Below are positions 13,975 to 22,997 of a stretch of 36,097 bases of DNA, in pieces (position 1 is the stretch's first letter; each line of letters starts with the position of its first letter). The notes beneath the pieces were generated by a model. That model ran no database searches, was not told the origin of the DNA, and saw only the letters and a program-made list of their open reading frames with translations. A program made the position numbers and the translations under genes. Origin of the DNA: Sphingomonadaceae bacterium (lineage in GTDB: Bacteria > Pseudomonadota > Alphaproteobacteria > Sphingomonadales > Sphingomonadaceae); contig JACVCM010000027.1 of NCBI GenBank assembly GCA_016742125.1, positions 1 through 36,097 on the forward strand, in the 5' to 3' direction.

Positions 13975-15320
13975 AATTGAAGACTAGCGCGAAATTGTTA
14001 CTGGCCTTGGCCGCATCCGCTTCACTTGGCGGCTGCGCTGTGATCGACAGTGTGCGCGGCGATGCCGGCAAGAAAAACAACACACCGACCGTCGGCAACC
14101 GCGTCGATATATTGGGAACCGAGCGCGACATGGACGTCGATCCCGCCCTTGCAGGGGTTGCGGTGATACTGCCGCCAGCTTCGGTTAACGATGCATGGGC
14201 ACAGCCGGGTGGTAACGCCGCGAAATCGCCCGGGCATCTGGAGCTCGGACAGGGCCTTGCGCGAATATGGAGTGCCACGGTCGCTGGCGCGAACCCGCGC
14301 GCTCGGCTTGCAGCAAGCCCCGTGGTGAGCGACGGACGCCTTTATGTCGTGGACACCACGGCGCGCGTTACAGCGTTCGACGCCAATAGCGGCGCACAGA
14401 TCTGGTCGAATGCGCTCGATGTCGAAGATGACGGGAAGCCCTCCCGTTTCGGCGGCGGGGTGAGTGCCACCAGCACGATAGTATTTGCCACCAATGGCGT
14501 TGGCGATGTGGCGGCGTTGGCCGCTGACACTGGCGCATTGCGTTGGAAAAAACGCCCTGCCGGGCCTCTGCGCGGTGCGCCGACGCTGTCGAACGGCAAT
14601 GTCTATGTGATGACGCAGGACAACCAGATTTACGCGCTGCGTCAGGAAGATGGCGAAGCGCAGTGGAATGAGGCCGGTCCGGTCGCGGCATCGGGCATTT
14701 TCGGCGTGGGCGCGCCTGCCGCAGCCCAGGGCACGGTGATCGCCGGTTATTCGAGCGGCGAGCTTGCCGCTTATCGGTACGAGAATGGCCGCAGCCTCTG
14801 GACCGACACGCTGTCGCGAACGGCAATGTCGACCAGCGTTTCGACGCTGACCGACATCGATGCCGATCCGGTCATCGATCGGGGCCGGGTCTTTGCGCTG
14901 GGCAAGGGCGGGCGCATGGCATCCTATGAACTCGTCACCGGCCAGCGGATCTGGGAGATCAATATTGCGGGCATCCAGACGCCTGTATCCGCCGGCGAAT
15001 GGGTTTTTGTCATGACCGATGAGGCCCGGCTGTTGTGCGTCTCGCGCTCGAGCGGCAAGATCCGCTGGATATCCAGGCTGCAACGCTACGATAACGAAGA
15101 AAAGAAAAAGGGTCCGATCAGCTGGTACGGGCCAGTGCTGGCCGGTGGGCGGCTTATCGTCGTCAATTCGCGCGGTCAGTTGTGGGCCGTCGCGCCCGAG
15201 GAAGGTGCGGCGACGCAGATCGTTGATCTGAAGTCGGATGTGTCGCTCGCCCCGGTTGTCGCCAACCAGACACTATATGTGCTAGACGATGGCGGACGCA
15301 TTTCCGCCTTTCGCGGGTAA
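13971..15320 (+). CDS. bamB: Outer membrane assembly lipoprotein BamB
   Basis: 449 residues. A lipoprotein signal ends in LGGC with the lipidated cysteine at 22. The rest is a PQQ-like beta-propeller with repeated blades, for example RLYVVDTTARVTAFDANSGAQIW, NVYVMTQDNQIYALRQEDGEAQW, RVFALGKGGRMASYELVTGQRIW and LYVLDDGGRISAF at the end. BamB binds BamA and helps insert beta-barrel proteins into the outer membrane from the periplasmic side. Somewhat longer than the E. coli protein (392) because of an extended linker after the lipid site. The start is GTG, overlapping the YfgM-like stop. 19 bases separate it from der. Confidence 0.92.
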   Translation: MKLKTSAKLLLALAASASLGGCAVIDSVRGDAGKKNNTPTVGNRVDILGTERDMDVDPALAGVAVILPPASVNDAWAQPGGNAAKSPGHLELGQGLARIWSATVAGANPRARLAASPVVSDGRLYVVDTTARVTAFDANSGAQIWSNALDVEDDGKPSRFGGGVSATSTIVFATNGVGDVAALAADTGALRWKKRPAGPLRGAPTLSNGNVYVMTQDNQIYALRQEDGEAQWNEAGPVAASGIFGVGAPAAAQGTVIAGYSSGELAAYRYENGRSLWTDTLSRTAMSTSVSTLTDIDADPVIDRGRVFALGKGGRMASYELVTGQRIWEINIAGIQTPVSAGEWVFVMTDEARLLCVSRSSGKIRWISRLQRYDNEEKKKGPISWYGPVLAGGRLIVVNSRGQLWAVAPEEGAATQIVDLKSDVSLAPVVANQTLYVLDDGGRISAFRG

Positions 15321-15339
15321 CCAAGGGAGCTAATCCGGC

Positions 15340-16743
15340 ATGTTGCCGACGGTAGCCATTATCGGTCGGCCCAATGTCGGCAAATCGACGCTGTTCAACC
15401 GGCTCGTCGGCAAGAAACTGGCGCTGGTGGATGATATGCCGGGGGTTACCCGTGACCGACGCGAAGGTCAGGGACGCCTGTTCGACCTCGAATTCACCGT
15501 CGTGGACACCGCAGGCTATGAGGATGAGGATCCCGATACCCTGCCCGGGCGGATGCGGGCGCAGACCGAGGCGGCAATTGCTGGCGCGCAGGTCGCCTTG
15601 TTCCTGATCGATGGCCGTGCGGGGGTCACCCCGCTGGACGAGGAAATCGCCCGCTGGCTAAGAAGCACCGCAACCCCTGTGGTACTGGCGGTCAACAAGG
15701 CAGAGGGCAAGCAGGGCGATAACGGCATATTGGAGAGCTATGCGCTCGGCTTTGGCGAACCGATTGCGATCAGCGGCGAACATGGCGAGGGGATGGCCGA
15801 TCTGTTTCAGGCGCTGCTGCCGCATATCGACGGCGGCAAGTTCGAGGAAGCCGATCCCGAAGCGCCTGACGCAATATTGAAGCTCGCCATCGTCGGACGC
15901 CCCAACGCCGGAAAATCGACGCTGATTAACAAGCTTCTGGGCGAAAACCGCCTGATTACCGGACCCGAGGCCGGGATCACCCGCGACAGTATTTCGATCG
16001 ACTGGGTCTGGACCGATCCCGATCCGAAGCAGGGTGAGCCCGATGAAGAGGGCAATATCCCGCCCCCGCTGACCCAGCGCCGCGTTCGCCTGATCGACAC
16101 GGCCGGGATGCGCAAGCGCGCAAAGGTGCAGGACAAGCTGGAAAAACTGTCGGTCGCCGATGCGCGCCACGCCATCGACTTTGCCGAAGTTGTGGTCCTG
16201 CTGCTCGATGCGACGAAGGGGCTCGAGGTGCAGGACCTGAAAATCGCCAACCATGTCATTCAGGAAGGCCGCGCGCTCATTATCGCCATCAACAAATGGG
16301 ATGTGGCGGAAAATGCCAGCAGCCTTTTCAATGGCATCCGTACTGCGCTGGAGGAAGGGCTCTCGCAACTCAAAGGTGTCCCGTTAATTGCGGTTTCGGC
16401 TGTAACCGGCAAGGGCCTCGACCAGATGCTATCGGCCGCTTTCGAAGCGCGCGAAGCATGGAACCGGCGCGTGCCGACAGGCATCCTCAACCGCTGGTTC
16501 GAAGCGGCGGTCTCCGCCAATCCGCCACCCGCCCCCGGTGGGAAGCGGATCAAGCTGCGTTATATGACGCAGGCACGCAATCGCCCCCCGACCTTTGTGG
16601 TATTCGGCAACCGCACCGACGAACTGCCCGCAAGCTATGCGCGCTATCTTCTCAACGGCATTCGCCGCGATCTCGATTTCGGTGCGGTGCCGGTGCGGAT
16701 CAACTTCCGCTCCGGCAAAAATCCCTTTGCCGACAAAGACTGA
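15340..16743 (+). CDS. der: Ribosome-assembly GTPase Der (EngA)
   Basis: 467 residues with the two tandem GTPase domains that define Der. The first has GRPNVGKS (9-16), DTAGYED and NKAEGK; the second begins near residue 184 with IVGRPNAGKSTLIN and has DTAGMRKRAKV and NKWDVAE. The C-terminal KH-like domain ends in PVRINFRSGKNPF. Der acts in maturation of the 50S ribosomal subunit. The second G domain carries a short insertion (TDPDPKQGEPDEEGN) that adds an acidic loop. AAGGGAG lies 12 bases before the ATG. Probably co-transcribed with bamB. Confidence 0.96.
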   Translation: MLPTVAIIGRPNVGKSTLFNRLVGKKLALVDDMPGVTRDRREGQGRLFDLEFTVVDTAGYEDEDPDTLPGRMRAQTEAAIAGAQVALFLIDGRAGVTPLDEEIARWLRSTATPVVLAVNKAEGKQGDNGILESYALGFGEPIAISGEHGEGMADLFQALLPHIDGGKFEEADPEAPDAILKLAIVGRPNAGKSTLINKLLGENRLITGPEAGITRDSISIDWVWTDPDPKQGEPDEEGNIPPPLTQRRVRLIDTAGMRKRAKVQDKLEKLSVADARHAIDFAEVVVLLLDATKGLEVQDLKIANHVIQEGRALIIAINKWDVAENASSLFNGIRTALEEGLSQLKGVPLIAVSAVTGKGLDQMLSAAFEAREAWNRRVPTGILNRWFEAAVSANPPPAPGGKRIKLRYMTQARNRPPTFVVFGNRTDELPASYARYLLNGIRRDLDFGAVPVRINFRSGKNPFADKD

Positions 16744-16858
16744 AGCCGGGACCGGGACCGAGCGGGTTTGCCAAACAGATTACGTCAACGCTCTGTTTAC
16801 TTCTGACAGTGTAAAAGAACCCGACAGATTTGCATGTCCTGTCAGTGGAGTAAGCCGA

Positions 16859-17290
16859 GTGACCGAACGACCAGATGACTTGATCGACTGGAAGACCTTT
16901 ACCGAAACCCGCAATCTGCTGGGTGCCGGTTTTGTCAGGATTCTCGGCTATTTCCGCGAGGATGGCACCAAATCGGTGGCAGCTATCGAGGAAGCGATGC
17001 GCCTCAAGGACTCGGCAAAGCTGGTGATTCCTGCGCACACGCTGAAGGGCGAATCATGGCAATTTGGCGCCGACAAACTGGCTCTGCTAGCTGAGGAAAT
17101 CGAGGTTGCGGCACGCCATTATGTCGAAATTCAGATCGACCCATCCGAACTGGTCGAAAAAGTCGTTCGCCTGCGTCCCGTTTTCGAAGCAACGCTGGCC
17201 GCACTCGAGGCCGAAGCCAGCCCGCTGGTCGAACGCCGTCCCGTCAGCTTCGGACAGCGCAACGCACTTGGCGGAATGAGCTACGGTTAG
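16859..17290 (+). CDS. Histidine phosphotransfer (Hpt) domain protein
   Basis: 143 residues, one Hpt domain. H60 in AHTLKGESWQFGA is the phospho-accepting histidine in the classical AHxLKG..xGA context, within a four-helix bundle (helices about 13-33, 38-50, 53-88, 96-130). Such proteins relay phosphate between hybrid sensor kinases and response regulators; no kinase or regulator is adjacent, so the partners are elsewhere. The start is GTG with GGAG 8 bases upstream; the open frame extends further back into der but in the wrong context. The upstream gap has a CTGACAG...CTGTCAG inverted repeat of unknown meaning. An alpha-proteobacterial ChpT-type protein is not implied, since that fold is different. 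Confidence 0.82.
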   Translation: MTERPDDLIDWKTFTETRNLLGAGFVRILGYFREDGTKSVAAIEEAMRLKDSAKLVIPAHTLKGESWQFGADKLALLAEEIEVAARHYVEIQIDPSELVEKVVRLRPVFEATLAALEAEASPLVERRPVSFGQRNALGGMSYG

Positions 17291-17305
17291 CGCAATCTAG
17301 GCGCC

Positions 17306-17351
17306 GTTGCTCCAGCCCAGGCTGGAGCCCATCCCGTCTATCTGGAGCAAC
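17306..17351. repeat. REP-like palindrome between convergent genes
   Basis: GTTGCTCCAG and CTGGAGCAAC form perfect 10-bp outer arms, while GCTCCAGCC and GGCTGGAGC form an alternative tight hairpin inside the left half. It lies between the ends of the convergent hpt and bfr genes, where it may act as a two-way terminator or mRNA end protector. Confidence 0.6.
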
Positions 17352-17412
17352 CATCCTCTTGGTCGATTGCACCACGTGATAGGCACAGCCTGCGCTGGGG
17401 CGACGTGGCGCG

Positions 17413-17892
17413 TCAGTCCTCTGCCGGCTTCGACTGCAGCTGGACATAATTTTCGATACCCATCCGCGTAATCATGTCGAATTGCTTTTCGAGCATGTCG
17501 ACATGCTCTTCTTCGCTCTCCAATATCTCGGCAAACAGATCGCGGCTCACATAGTCGCGGACATTTTCGCAATGGGCAATGGCGTCCTTGAGCAGGGGCA
17601 GCGCCTCATATTCGAGTTCGAGATCGGCCTTCAATATCTCTTCCACCGTCTCACCGATCCGCAGACGTCCCAGAAGCTGAAAATTCGGCAGGCCATCTAG
17701 AAACAGGATACGCTCCGACAGCTTGTCGGCATGTTTCATCTCGTCGATGGATTCATGCCGTTCGAAATGCGCCAGTCGCGCCACGCCCCAATTGTCGAGC
17801 ATTCTGTAATGCAACCAGTATTGATTGACTGCCGTCAGCTCGTTTTTCAGCGCCTCGTTCAGATATTCGATGACTTTGGCGTCGCCCTTCAT
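17413..17892 (-). CDS. bfr: Bacterioferritin
   Basis: 159 residues, the standard length. Bacterioferritin forms a 24-subunit shell that oxidises and stores iron. All ferroxidase ligands are at the canonical positions: E18, E51, H54, E94, E127 and H130, and the haem-axial methionine is M52. The open frame continues upstream, but AGGAG stands just before the MKGDAKV start, which matches the family. It is followed on the minus strand by a palindromic repeat and preceded by bfd 101 bases away, so the two form an iron-release pair; shared iron control is likely. Confidence 0.97.
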   Translation of the reverse strand: MKGDAKVIEYLNEALKNELTAVNQYWLHYRMLDNWGVARLAHFERHESIDEMKHADKLSERILFLDGLPNFQLLGRLRIGETVEEILKADLELEYEALPLLKDAIAHCENVRDYVSRDLFAEILESEEEHVDMLEKQFDMITRMGIENYVQLQSKPAED

Positions 17893-17993
17893 GGCAATTC
17901 TCCTGTTCGTTGCTGCGGTGCAGGATAGCGACAAAGATGCGTATTGGAAAGCCCGAAAGCCGCAGAAAAGCTGGGATTTTCGTTCCGCTATTG

Positions 17994-18164
17994 CTAAGCG
18001 GTTGCAGGTCCGGCGCTGATAATGTTTCGCGCAAACGAAAGGCACTGGCCGCATTTGGGTTTGCGTCCCAAGCGGGCGTAAACATCATTGGGACGCTCAG
18101 AGCCGCAACGCACGGCGGCGCGCAGGTCTTTTTCCCGGATGGCATTACACACGCAAACGACCAT
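17994..18164 (-). CDS. bfd: Bacterioferritin-associated ferredoxin
   Basis: A 56-residue gene that is easy to miss. Read on the minus strand it starts MVVCVCNAIREKDL and continues to KPKCGQCLSF. The four [2Fe-2S] cysteines are C4, C6, C38 and C41 (CxC and CxxC), the Bfd signature. Bfd delivers electrons to the haem of bacterioferritin so that stored iron can be released. AGGAG lies six bases before the ATG. It stands directly upstream of bfr in the same direction, and a Fur/Mur-like palindrome lies about 35 bases before its start, which suits induction under low iron. Confidence 0.92.
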   Translation of the reverse strand: MVVCVCNAIREKDLRAAVRCGSERPNDVYARLGRKPKCGQCLSFARNIISAGPATA

Positions 18165-18198
18165 AGATTCGCTCCTGTTGGGAACAAATTACCGTTAA

Positions 18199-18214
18199 TG
18201 CGAATTGATTGCAA
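18199..18214 (-). promoter_or_regulatory. Possible Fur/Mur-type iron box upstream of bfd
   Basis: TGCGAATTGATTGCAA has the TGC.AAT...ATT.GCA symmetry of alphaproteobacterial Fur/Mur/Irr sites, with one base of asymmetry. Its place upstream of an iron-storage operon is what makes it credible; the match itself is modest. Confidence 0.35.
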
Positions 18215-18219
18215 TAGCT

Positions 18220-19449
18220 TTAACGACGTATCGGCTGGATACTGCCCCGCGCCAGACTGCGCCATAGCCATTCCAGCGGGCCATAGCGAAAACGGGTGAG
18301 CCACGGCTTCGACCAGAGCAGCATTACAGCCCACATGCCGATCACGAAAATCCATAGCTCGGCACGGCCGACAAAGCCGTATAGACCCCAGCCATAGCCG
18401 TAAAACAGCGTCGTCATGACGATACTGGTGCCCAGATAGTTGGTGAACGCCGCCTGCCCCGCCGCTGCAACGCGCGTGATGAATCGACTGCCGGACAGCC
18501 GCTCCATCAGAATGATCAGCAACGCGGCATAGCCTGTTGTCAGCATCAGCCGGGGAATCGCACCCCACGCCAGAAACACAGCAAGCGACGTGATCAGGTC
18601 ATAACCGCTGGCAGCGACCCATCCCGCCAACAGGGCGCTGAGCAGCAGTCCCACAGGGACCAGCCTTTTTACCCAGCGTGCATAGTCGGCACGGTTCCAG
18701 GCACCGGTGATGAAACCGTTTTTCTGCATCGCCATGCCGATCATCATCAGCGGAAGCGTTTCGGTAGCGGACTGCAGGACCAGTGTGAGCGGCGTGTACC
18801 ATTCGGACAGCTTGTCGGCAACGATGGGCCACCAGGCGCCACGGTGAAGCGCAAGCTCTTCCTCGACATTCATCGCAAAATCGGGGTTGTCCATGATGTC
18901 GCGATATTGTTTGATCAGCTCCGGATCTGCACCGGGCAGACTGGCAAAATATTGCAAAAACTGAAGTCCGCCAAATTGCAGACCCCAGAAGAGGATACCC
19001 AGCGCGTAGATACCCAGCGCCCATTTGATGAGGCGGCGCGGTTCCCAGTGGCGGAACAGAAATGCGATGCATCCGACTGCAGCGTACAGGAACAATATGT
19101 CGCCGAACCAGATGAGGAAAAAATGCGCGAGGCCGAACAACGCAAGCCAGGCCATACGGGCGTAATGGACGCGCTTCGCATTCTCGCCCTTTGCCTCTGC
19201 ACGCTCGATAATCAGCATCATGCTGGCACCGAACAGCAAGGAGAACAGCCCACGCATCTTGCCGTCGATGAACACCGCAGAGAAAAACCAGGCGACTTGG
19301 TCAGCCAAGGTTTCGCCACTATAAGCCTTGGGGGTGACATAGGCCCATTCGGGCATCGAAAAGCCGATGATGTTCATTGCCAGAATGCCCATCACGGCAA
19401 AACCGCGCATTGCGTCGAGCGTCATATGGCGAGGCAGTGGTGACGTCAT
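18220..19449 (-). CDS. DUF418 family membrane protein (YeiB-like)
   Basis: 409 residues with about ten membrane segments. The N-terminus has the family pattern LDAMRGFAVMGILAMNIIGF, then FFSAVFIDGKMRGLFSLLFGASMML; the C-terminal DUF418 domain shows GQAAFTNYLGTSIVMTTLFYGYGWGLYG and ends with YGPLEWLWRSL. It is an inner-membrane protein; the family is related to acyltransferase-3/NnaC-like membrane enzymes and its substrate is not known. GGGAGG lies a few bases before the ATG. Divergent from the Coq4-like gene with 130 bases between. It ends 55 bases before bfd in the same direction but with the iron box in between, so separate transcription of bfd is likely. Confidence 0.9.
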   Translation of the reverse strand: MTSPLPRHMTLDAMRGFAVMGILAMNIIGFSMPEWAYVTPKAYSGETLADQVAWFFSAVFIDGKMRGLFSLLFGASMMLIIERAEAKGENAKRVHYARMAWLALFGLAHFFLIWFGDILFLYAAVGCIAFLFRHWEPRRLIKWALGIYALGILFWGLQFGGLQFLQYFASLPGADPELIKQYRDIMDNPDFAMNVEEELALHRGAWWPIVADKLSEWYTPLTLVLQSATETLPLMMIGMAMQKNGFITGAWNRADYARWVKRLVPVGLLLSALLAGWVAASGYDLITSLAVFLAWGAIPRLMLTTGYAALLIILMERLSGSRFITRVAAAGQAAFTNYLGTSIVMTTLFYGYGWGLYGFVGRAELWIFVIGMWAVMLLWSKPWLTRFRYGPLEWLWRSLARGSIQPIRR

Positions 19450-19521
19450 GTTAACCTCCCTGTATTAGCCTCGCGATACAGTTCGCCATGGCCAGCGTCC
19501 AGCAGAGTTTCTCGTGCGCTA

Positions 19522-19549
19522 TTGACATTGATGTAGATAACGCTATTCA
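19522..19549 (+). promoter_or_regulatory. Candidate sigma-70 promoter for the Coq4-like gene
   Basis: TTGACA is followed after 16 bases by TATTCA. Between them lies ACATTGATGT, a small palindrome, and CGCTATT occurs twice (19517 and 19541). The start codon follows 31 bases after the -10. Confidence 0.4.
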
Positions 19550-19579
19550 GGCAGCAACAGATTCGATGGAGCTTGTTCA

Positions 19580-20365
19580 GTGACCGCGACATATTCCATA
19601 CCCTTTCATCACCCCGATCGGCCGGCCAATGAATTTCGTCCGCTCAAGGCATGGCACCATTTCCGCAAGCTGATCGCCGACAAGGAAGATACCGAACAGG
19701 TATTCCACATCATTGCGGCGCTGCGCGGATCGCGATTCCGCAAGGTTGCGGCAAAATTCTGGCACAGTGAAAAGGGGCAGCGCCTTCTCGCCACCGACCA
19801 GCGGCTGATCGATATTCTCGACGACCATGACACGCTCAAAAAGCTGCCCGCCGGAACGGTAGGCCGTGCCTATGTTGATTTCATGGAGCGCGAGGGGCTG
19901 TCGGCGGCCGGGTTGGAATCCGAATATGCCAAGTTTACCGAAGCCGGCACACGCTTCGAAGACGGTATCGACCGCTATGGCGACCGCTTGCGCGACACGC
20001 ACGATTTGCACCACATCCTGACTGGCTATGGCCGCGATGCCCTGGGCGAGCAGTGCGTTCTGGCCTTCACCTATGCCCAGCATCGCAATCTGGGCGTCGG
20101 CTTCATCGCCTATATGGGCGGGCTTGAGCTCAAGCGCCGGGTGGCCCCCACAGCACCAATTATGAAAGCGGTGCACGAGGGCTATCGCATCGGCAAGGCT
20201 GCGAAAAATCTGGCGCAGGAAGATATCGGCGCGCTCCTTGCCGAGCCGCTGGCCGATGCAAGAAAACGCCTCGGCATTCCTGAGCCGGTGGCTTACAAAG
20301 CCGCGCATGAGGCGATGCGCTCAGGCGGGATCGACCCCTATAATCTGCTGGCCGCGGTCGCCTGA
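19580..20365 (+). CDS. Coq4-family ubiquinone biosynthesis protein
   Basis: 261 residues of the Coq4 family. The zinc-binding signature is present as RDTHDLHHILTGYGRDALGE (about residues 138-157), and the preceding PAGTVGRAYVDFMEREGLS is also typical. In yeast and mammals Coq4 acts in the ubiquinone complex and catalyses decarboxylation and hydroxylation at C1 of the ring; for bacterial homologues a related role is plausible but not shown. The start is GTG with GGAG eight bases upstream. No signal peptide; probably membrane-associated. It stands alone between a divergent DUF418 gene and the FAD oxidase. Confidence 0.87.
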   Translation: MTATYSIPFHHPDRPANEFRPLKAWHHFRKLIADKEDTEQVFHIIAALRGSRFRKVAAKFWHSEKGQRLLATDQRLIDILDDHDTLKKLPAGTVGRAYVDFMEREGLSAAGLESEYAKFTEAGTRFEDGIDRYGDRLRDTHDLHHILTGYGRDALGEQCVLAFTYAQHRNLGVGFIAYMGGLELKRRVAPTAPIMKAVHEGYRIGKAAKNLAQEDIGALLAEPLADARKRLGIPEPVAYKAAHEAMRSGGIDPYNLLAAVA

Positions 20366-20570
20366 ACCAGGTCGATATTGCGCAGGGTGCCTCCTCGTAA
20401 AGGCGGAGGTCTCACAAGGCGGTAAATGCTCTCGCCTTGCGCCAGCGCGAACGGGGTTAACCTACTTTATATTTGCGATTTGGCCGTTGGCGTGAAACTA
20501 TGGGCACGACGGGTCGTCCATATATCGTGCGAGTCCAAAGGACCGTGCCGACTTGAGTGGAGGATCGGTC

Positions 20571-22142
20571 ATGCCCGACAATTTCATCGACGTCCGCAAT
20601 GCGGCGAACTGGGTCAATCATCATGAAAATGTGACCGTACCGGTTGCAAAGATACTGACCGTCCGTAACGAAACGCCGCAGACAGCGTCGCTGAATGGCA
20701 TGAAGGCAACGTCGGCACGCTTGCAGCAGGTCATCCGCGATGCGCTGGCGGCGGGCAAGCGGCTGCGCGCCGTTGGCTCGCACTGGTCATTCTCCGATAT
20801 TCCCGCCGTCGCCAATGGCTGGATTGTCGAGACGAACAAACTCGACTGGCGCTTTGTCTTTGGCGCATCGGACATGCACGCCAATGCAGGCGTGACGCAT
20901 GACGAATTGCTGCTGTGTCAGTGCGGCACGCTCGTCGCCCGCATCAACGAAACGCTGGAATCGCCCAACTCGGTCTTTCCTAACAGTCAGCGCCGCCGCG
21001 CGCTGCGCACCTCGGGCGCGAGCAACGGGCAGACTATCGGCGGGATGCTCGGCACCGGTGTACATGGCTCGGCCATCGATGTCGGCGGTATAGAGACGCA
21101 GGTCGTAGGTCTGCAACTGCTCACCGCCGACCGCAACATGTGGATCGAACGTGCGAGCGCGCCGGTGATGAAGGATAGTTTTGCCGCGCGATTGGGCGCA
21201 GAGTTGATACGCGACGACAATCTGTTCGAGGCAGCGTTGGTCAGTCTTGGCGCGCTGGGCATCGTCCATGCCGTGATGGTCTGCTCGACCGGCCGCTATC
21301 TGCTCAATTCCTCGCTGCGCCGCATCCGCTATGGACGGATCAAGGCGGCACTCAACTCGCTCGACTTTCGCGGGTCGGGCATTCCCGACGAAAACCGTCG
21401 CCCCTATTTTTTCCAGGCCATCGTCGATCCGGACGATTTGTGGGAAGAAGGCGAACGGGCGAAGGTGTTCTGCACCGTGCGCTACAAGGAAGTCTGTCCG
21501 CCGGGCTATCTCCCCAAATATAATCTCAAGAAGGAAAATAGCGACGGCACCGACCTGCCCAAGCTGATCGGGGACATCATAAAGCTCGACCCGGCCTTTC
21601 GCGATCTCGCGACCTGGTTGCTGATGGAAATCATGCTCAAGGAGCAGGATGAGACGGGAAAGCCCGAAAAGTGGAAGACACCGGGGCAGGCCTACACTTT
21701 CACCGATGCAAGGCGGGGTGTCGCCAGCAGCGGCTTCGGCGTGCCGCTCGCGCAGACCAGCCGCGCGCTGGAGATGATGGCCGATGCGTTTCGCGCGCAC
21801 AAGAAGGCGGGCGTCGTCCTCACCTGCCGATATGCGCAGAAATCACCGGCGATTATGGGTTTCACCCGTTATGATCCGACCTGCATCATCGACATTGACG
21901 GCATCGATTCGACGGCGACGCAGAAGCTCATCAAGGCCGTTGCCCTGAAATTCGAGGCTGCAGGCATGCCCTTCGCCATGCACTGGGGCAAGACCAACCA
22001 CCTGACCAAGGCAAGGGTGCGGGCGGCCTTTGGCGGCAATGTCGACCGCTGGAATGCCGCGCGCCGGATATTGCTGCCCAATCAGGCCGAGCGCGATGCA
22101 TTCTCAAATGATTTCATCGATGCGGCGGGATTGAACGCCTAG
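20571..22142 (+). CDS. FAD-linked oxidase, PCMH/VAO type (sugar-lactone-oxidase-like)
   Basis: 523 residues. The FAD-binding PCMH domain fills the first half: RAVGSHWSFSDI with H71, in the place where a histidine bonds FAD covalently in gulonolactone-oxidase relatives, then the FAD loop RTSGASNGQTIGGMLGTGVHG. The second half is the substrate-cap domain and keeps the ending MHWGKTN common in D-arabinono-1,4-lactone oxidase-like proteins. It probably oxidises a sugar lactone or alcohol using oxygen or an acceptor; the substrate is not evident. No signal peptide or twin arginine is seen, so cytoplasmic. GGAGG seven bases upstream fixes the start. Its stop shares the CTAG palindrome with the convergent DUF3052 gene. 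Confidence 0.85.
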   Translation: MPDNFIDVRNAANWVNHHENVTVPVAKILTVRNETPQTASLNGMKATSARLQQVIRDALAAGKRLRAVGSHWSFSDIPAVANGWIVETNKLDWRFVFGASDMHANAGVTHDELLLCQCGTLVARINETLESPNSVFPNSQRRRALRTSGASNGQTIGGMLGTGVHGSAIDVGGIETQVVGLQLLTADRNMWIERASAPVMKDSFAARLGAELIRDDNLFEAALVSLGALGIVHAVMVCSTGRYLLNSSLRRIRYGRIKAALNSLDFRGSGIPDENRRPYFFQAIVDPDDLWEEGERAKVFCTVRYKEVCPPGYLPKYNLKKENSDGTDLPKLIGDIIKLDPAFRDLATWLLMEIMLKEQDETGKPEKWKTPGQAYTFTDARRGVASSGFGVPLAQTSRALEMMADAFRAHKKAGVVLTCRYAQKSPAIMGFTRYDPTCIIDIDGIDSTATQKLIKAVALKFEAAGMPFAMHWGKTNHLTKARVRAAFGGNVDRWNAARRILLPNQAERDAFSNDFIDAAGLNA

Positions 22143-22549
22143 CGCCGGTCCTTGCGGATCATCAGTTTCAGGCCGGACCAGATAGCGTCCACCGCGCACA
22201 CCTTGACGTCGACCAGATCGCTGTCGGGCAGGATGATTTCGCGGATCGTGTCTTCGGTAATGTCGGTTTCGACCTTGGATGCCTTTTTGGGCCAGCTTAC
22301 CCAGATAAAACCCGCAGGGTCGATCAGCTTGCGCAGCGCCTCCAGCTTCTCGGCCAGCGCCTTGCGGTCGGTTACGAAAATATGCGCGGCGTTGATGCCC
22401 GATGTCGGCACTTCCTCTTCGGAGAGCGTTACGCCTGAGGCATAGACTTCCGCGCGTACGCTGTCGGGCATGGCATCGAACCAGACGCGCATCCCTTCCC
22501 TGTAACCGAGTTTCTTGACGAGCGGGGTGCCTGAATAGCCTGTGGTCAT
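22139..22549 (-). CDS. DUF3052 family protein
   Basis: 136 residues. The family signature is present throughout: the N-terminus GYSGTPLVKKLGYREGMRV, the middle AHIFVTDRKALAEKL and the C-terminal FIWVSWPKKASKVETDITEDTIREI...VDVKVCAVDAIWSGLKLMIRK. The function is unknown; no catalytic residues are known to me. The ATG is near-universal for the family. Convergent to the FAD oxidase with the two stop codons interleaved in one CTAG, so no room exists for a terminator between them. Confidence 0.88.
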   Translation of the reverse strand: MTTGYSGTPLVKKLGYREGMRVWFDAMPDSVRAEVYASGVTLSEEEVPTSGINAAHIFVTDRKALAEKLEALRKLIDPAGFIWVSWPKKASKVETDITEDTIREIILPDSDLVDVKVCAVDAIWSGLKLMIRKDRR

Positions 22550-22616
22550 GGTGGTAGCCTTCTAATTAACGACCGGTGTGCCAGTGTGTTCCGTTCAGTG
22601 AACGAACCCTTTGGTA

Positions 22617-22997
22617 TCAAGCTAATGGTCCCATCTTAAAGGCAACACCGAGGCGATCAGCTTGTGCGTGCAAACGCTTGTCGCGCGTCCATAAATATCC
22701 GTCGGGGCTAAGACGAGCCGAAGCGATGAGGTGCGCGTCGCTATAGCCAATACCGGTAGAATAAAGTTGGTGTTCGTCGATCATGTAACGGACATGACCC
22801 TCTCGCGCGACATAGGGGACGGGCAAGCGCTGCAGCCGCGTCAAGACCGCATCCCGATTTGCGAAGCTGCCAAGCGCTATCTCACCCAGCACATGGGGGT
22901 GCATGGCCGCTTCGTGACTAAGCACGAGTTCATCGAGCACCGGCTCATGATGCCCGCGTAAATGATCGACCCAAATATTGGCGTCGACGATAATCAT
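22617..22997 (-). CDS. vapC: VapC-type PIN-domain toxin
   Basis: 126 residues. The PIN fold is plain: D5 in IIVDANIWVDHL, the glutamate in VLGEIALGSF, then the aspartates in GIGYSDAHLIASARL and LWTRDKRLHAQA. VapC toxins are Mg-dependent endoribonucleases, many cutting tRNA or 23S rRNA loops. The start overlaps the stop of the upstream antitoxin by four bases. All four acidic residues are present, so the enzyme should be competent. It differs in family from the PIN toxin at 11890, so the two modules are independent acquisitions. Confidence 0.92.
   Translation of the reverse strand: MIIVDANIWVDHLRGHHEPVLDELVLSHEAAMHPHVLGEIALGSFANRDAVLTRLQRLPVPYVAREGHVRYMIDEHQLYSTGIGYSDAHLIASARLSPDGYLWTRDKRLHAQADRLGVAFKMGPLA

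Noticed and set aside
16803..16845. CTGACAG...CTGTCAG inverted repeat before the Hpt gene as an operator
   Set aside because: Seven bases separated by 29 is easily chance; no second copy was seen.
22139..22142. Two convergent stop codons sharing CTAG
   Set aside because: Real but trivial; such overlaps are frequent in compact genomes.
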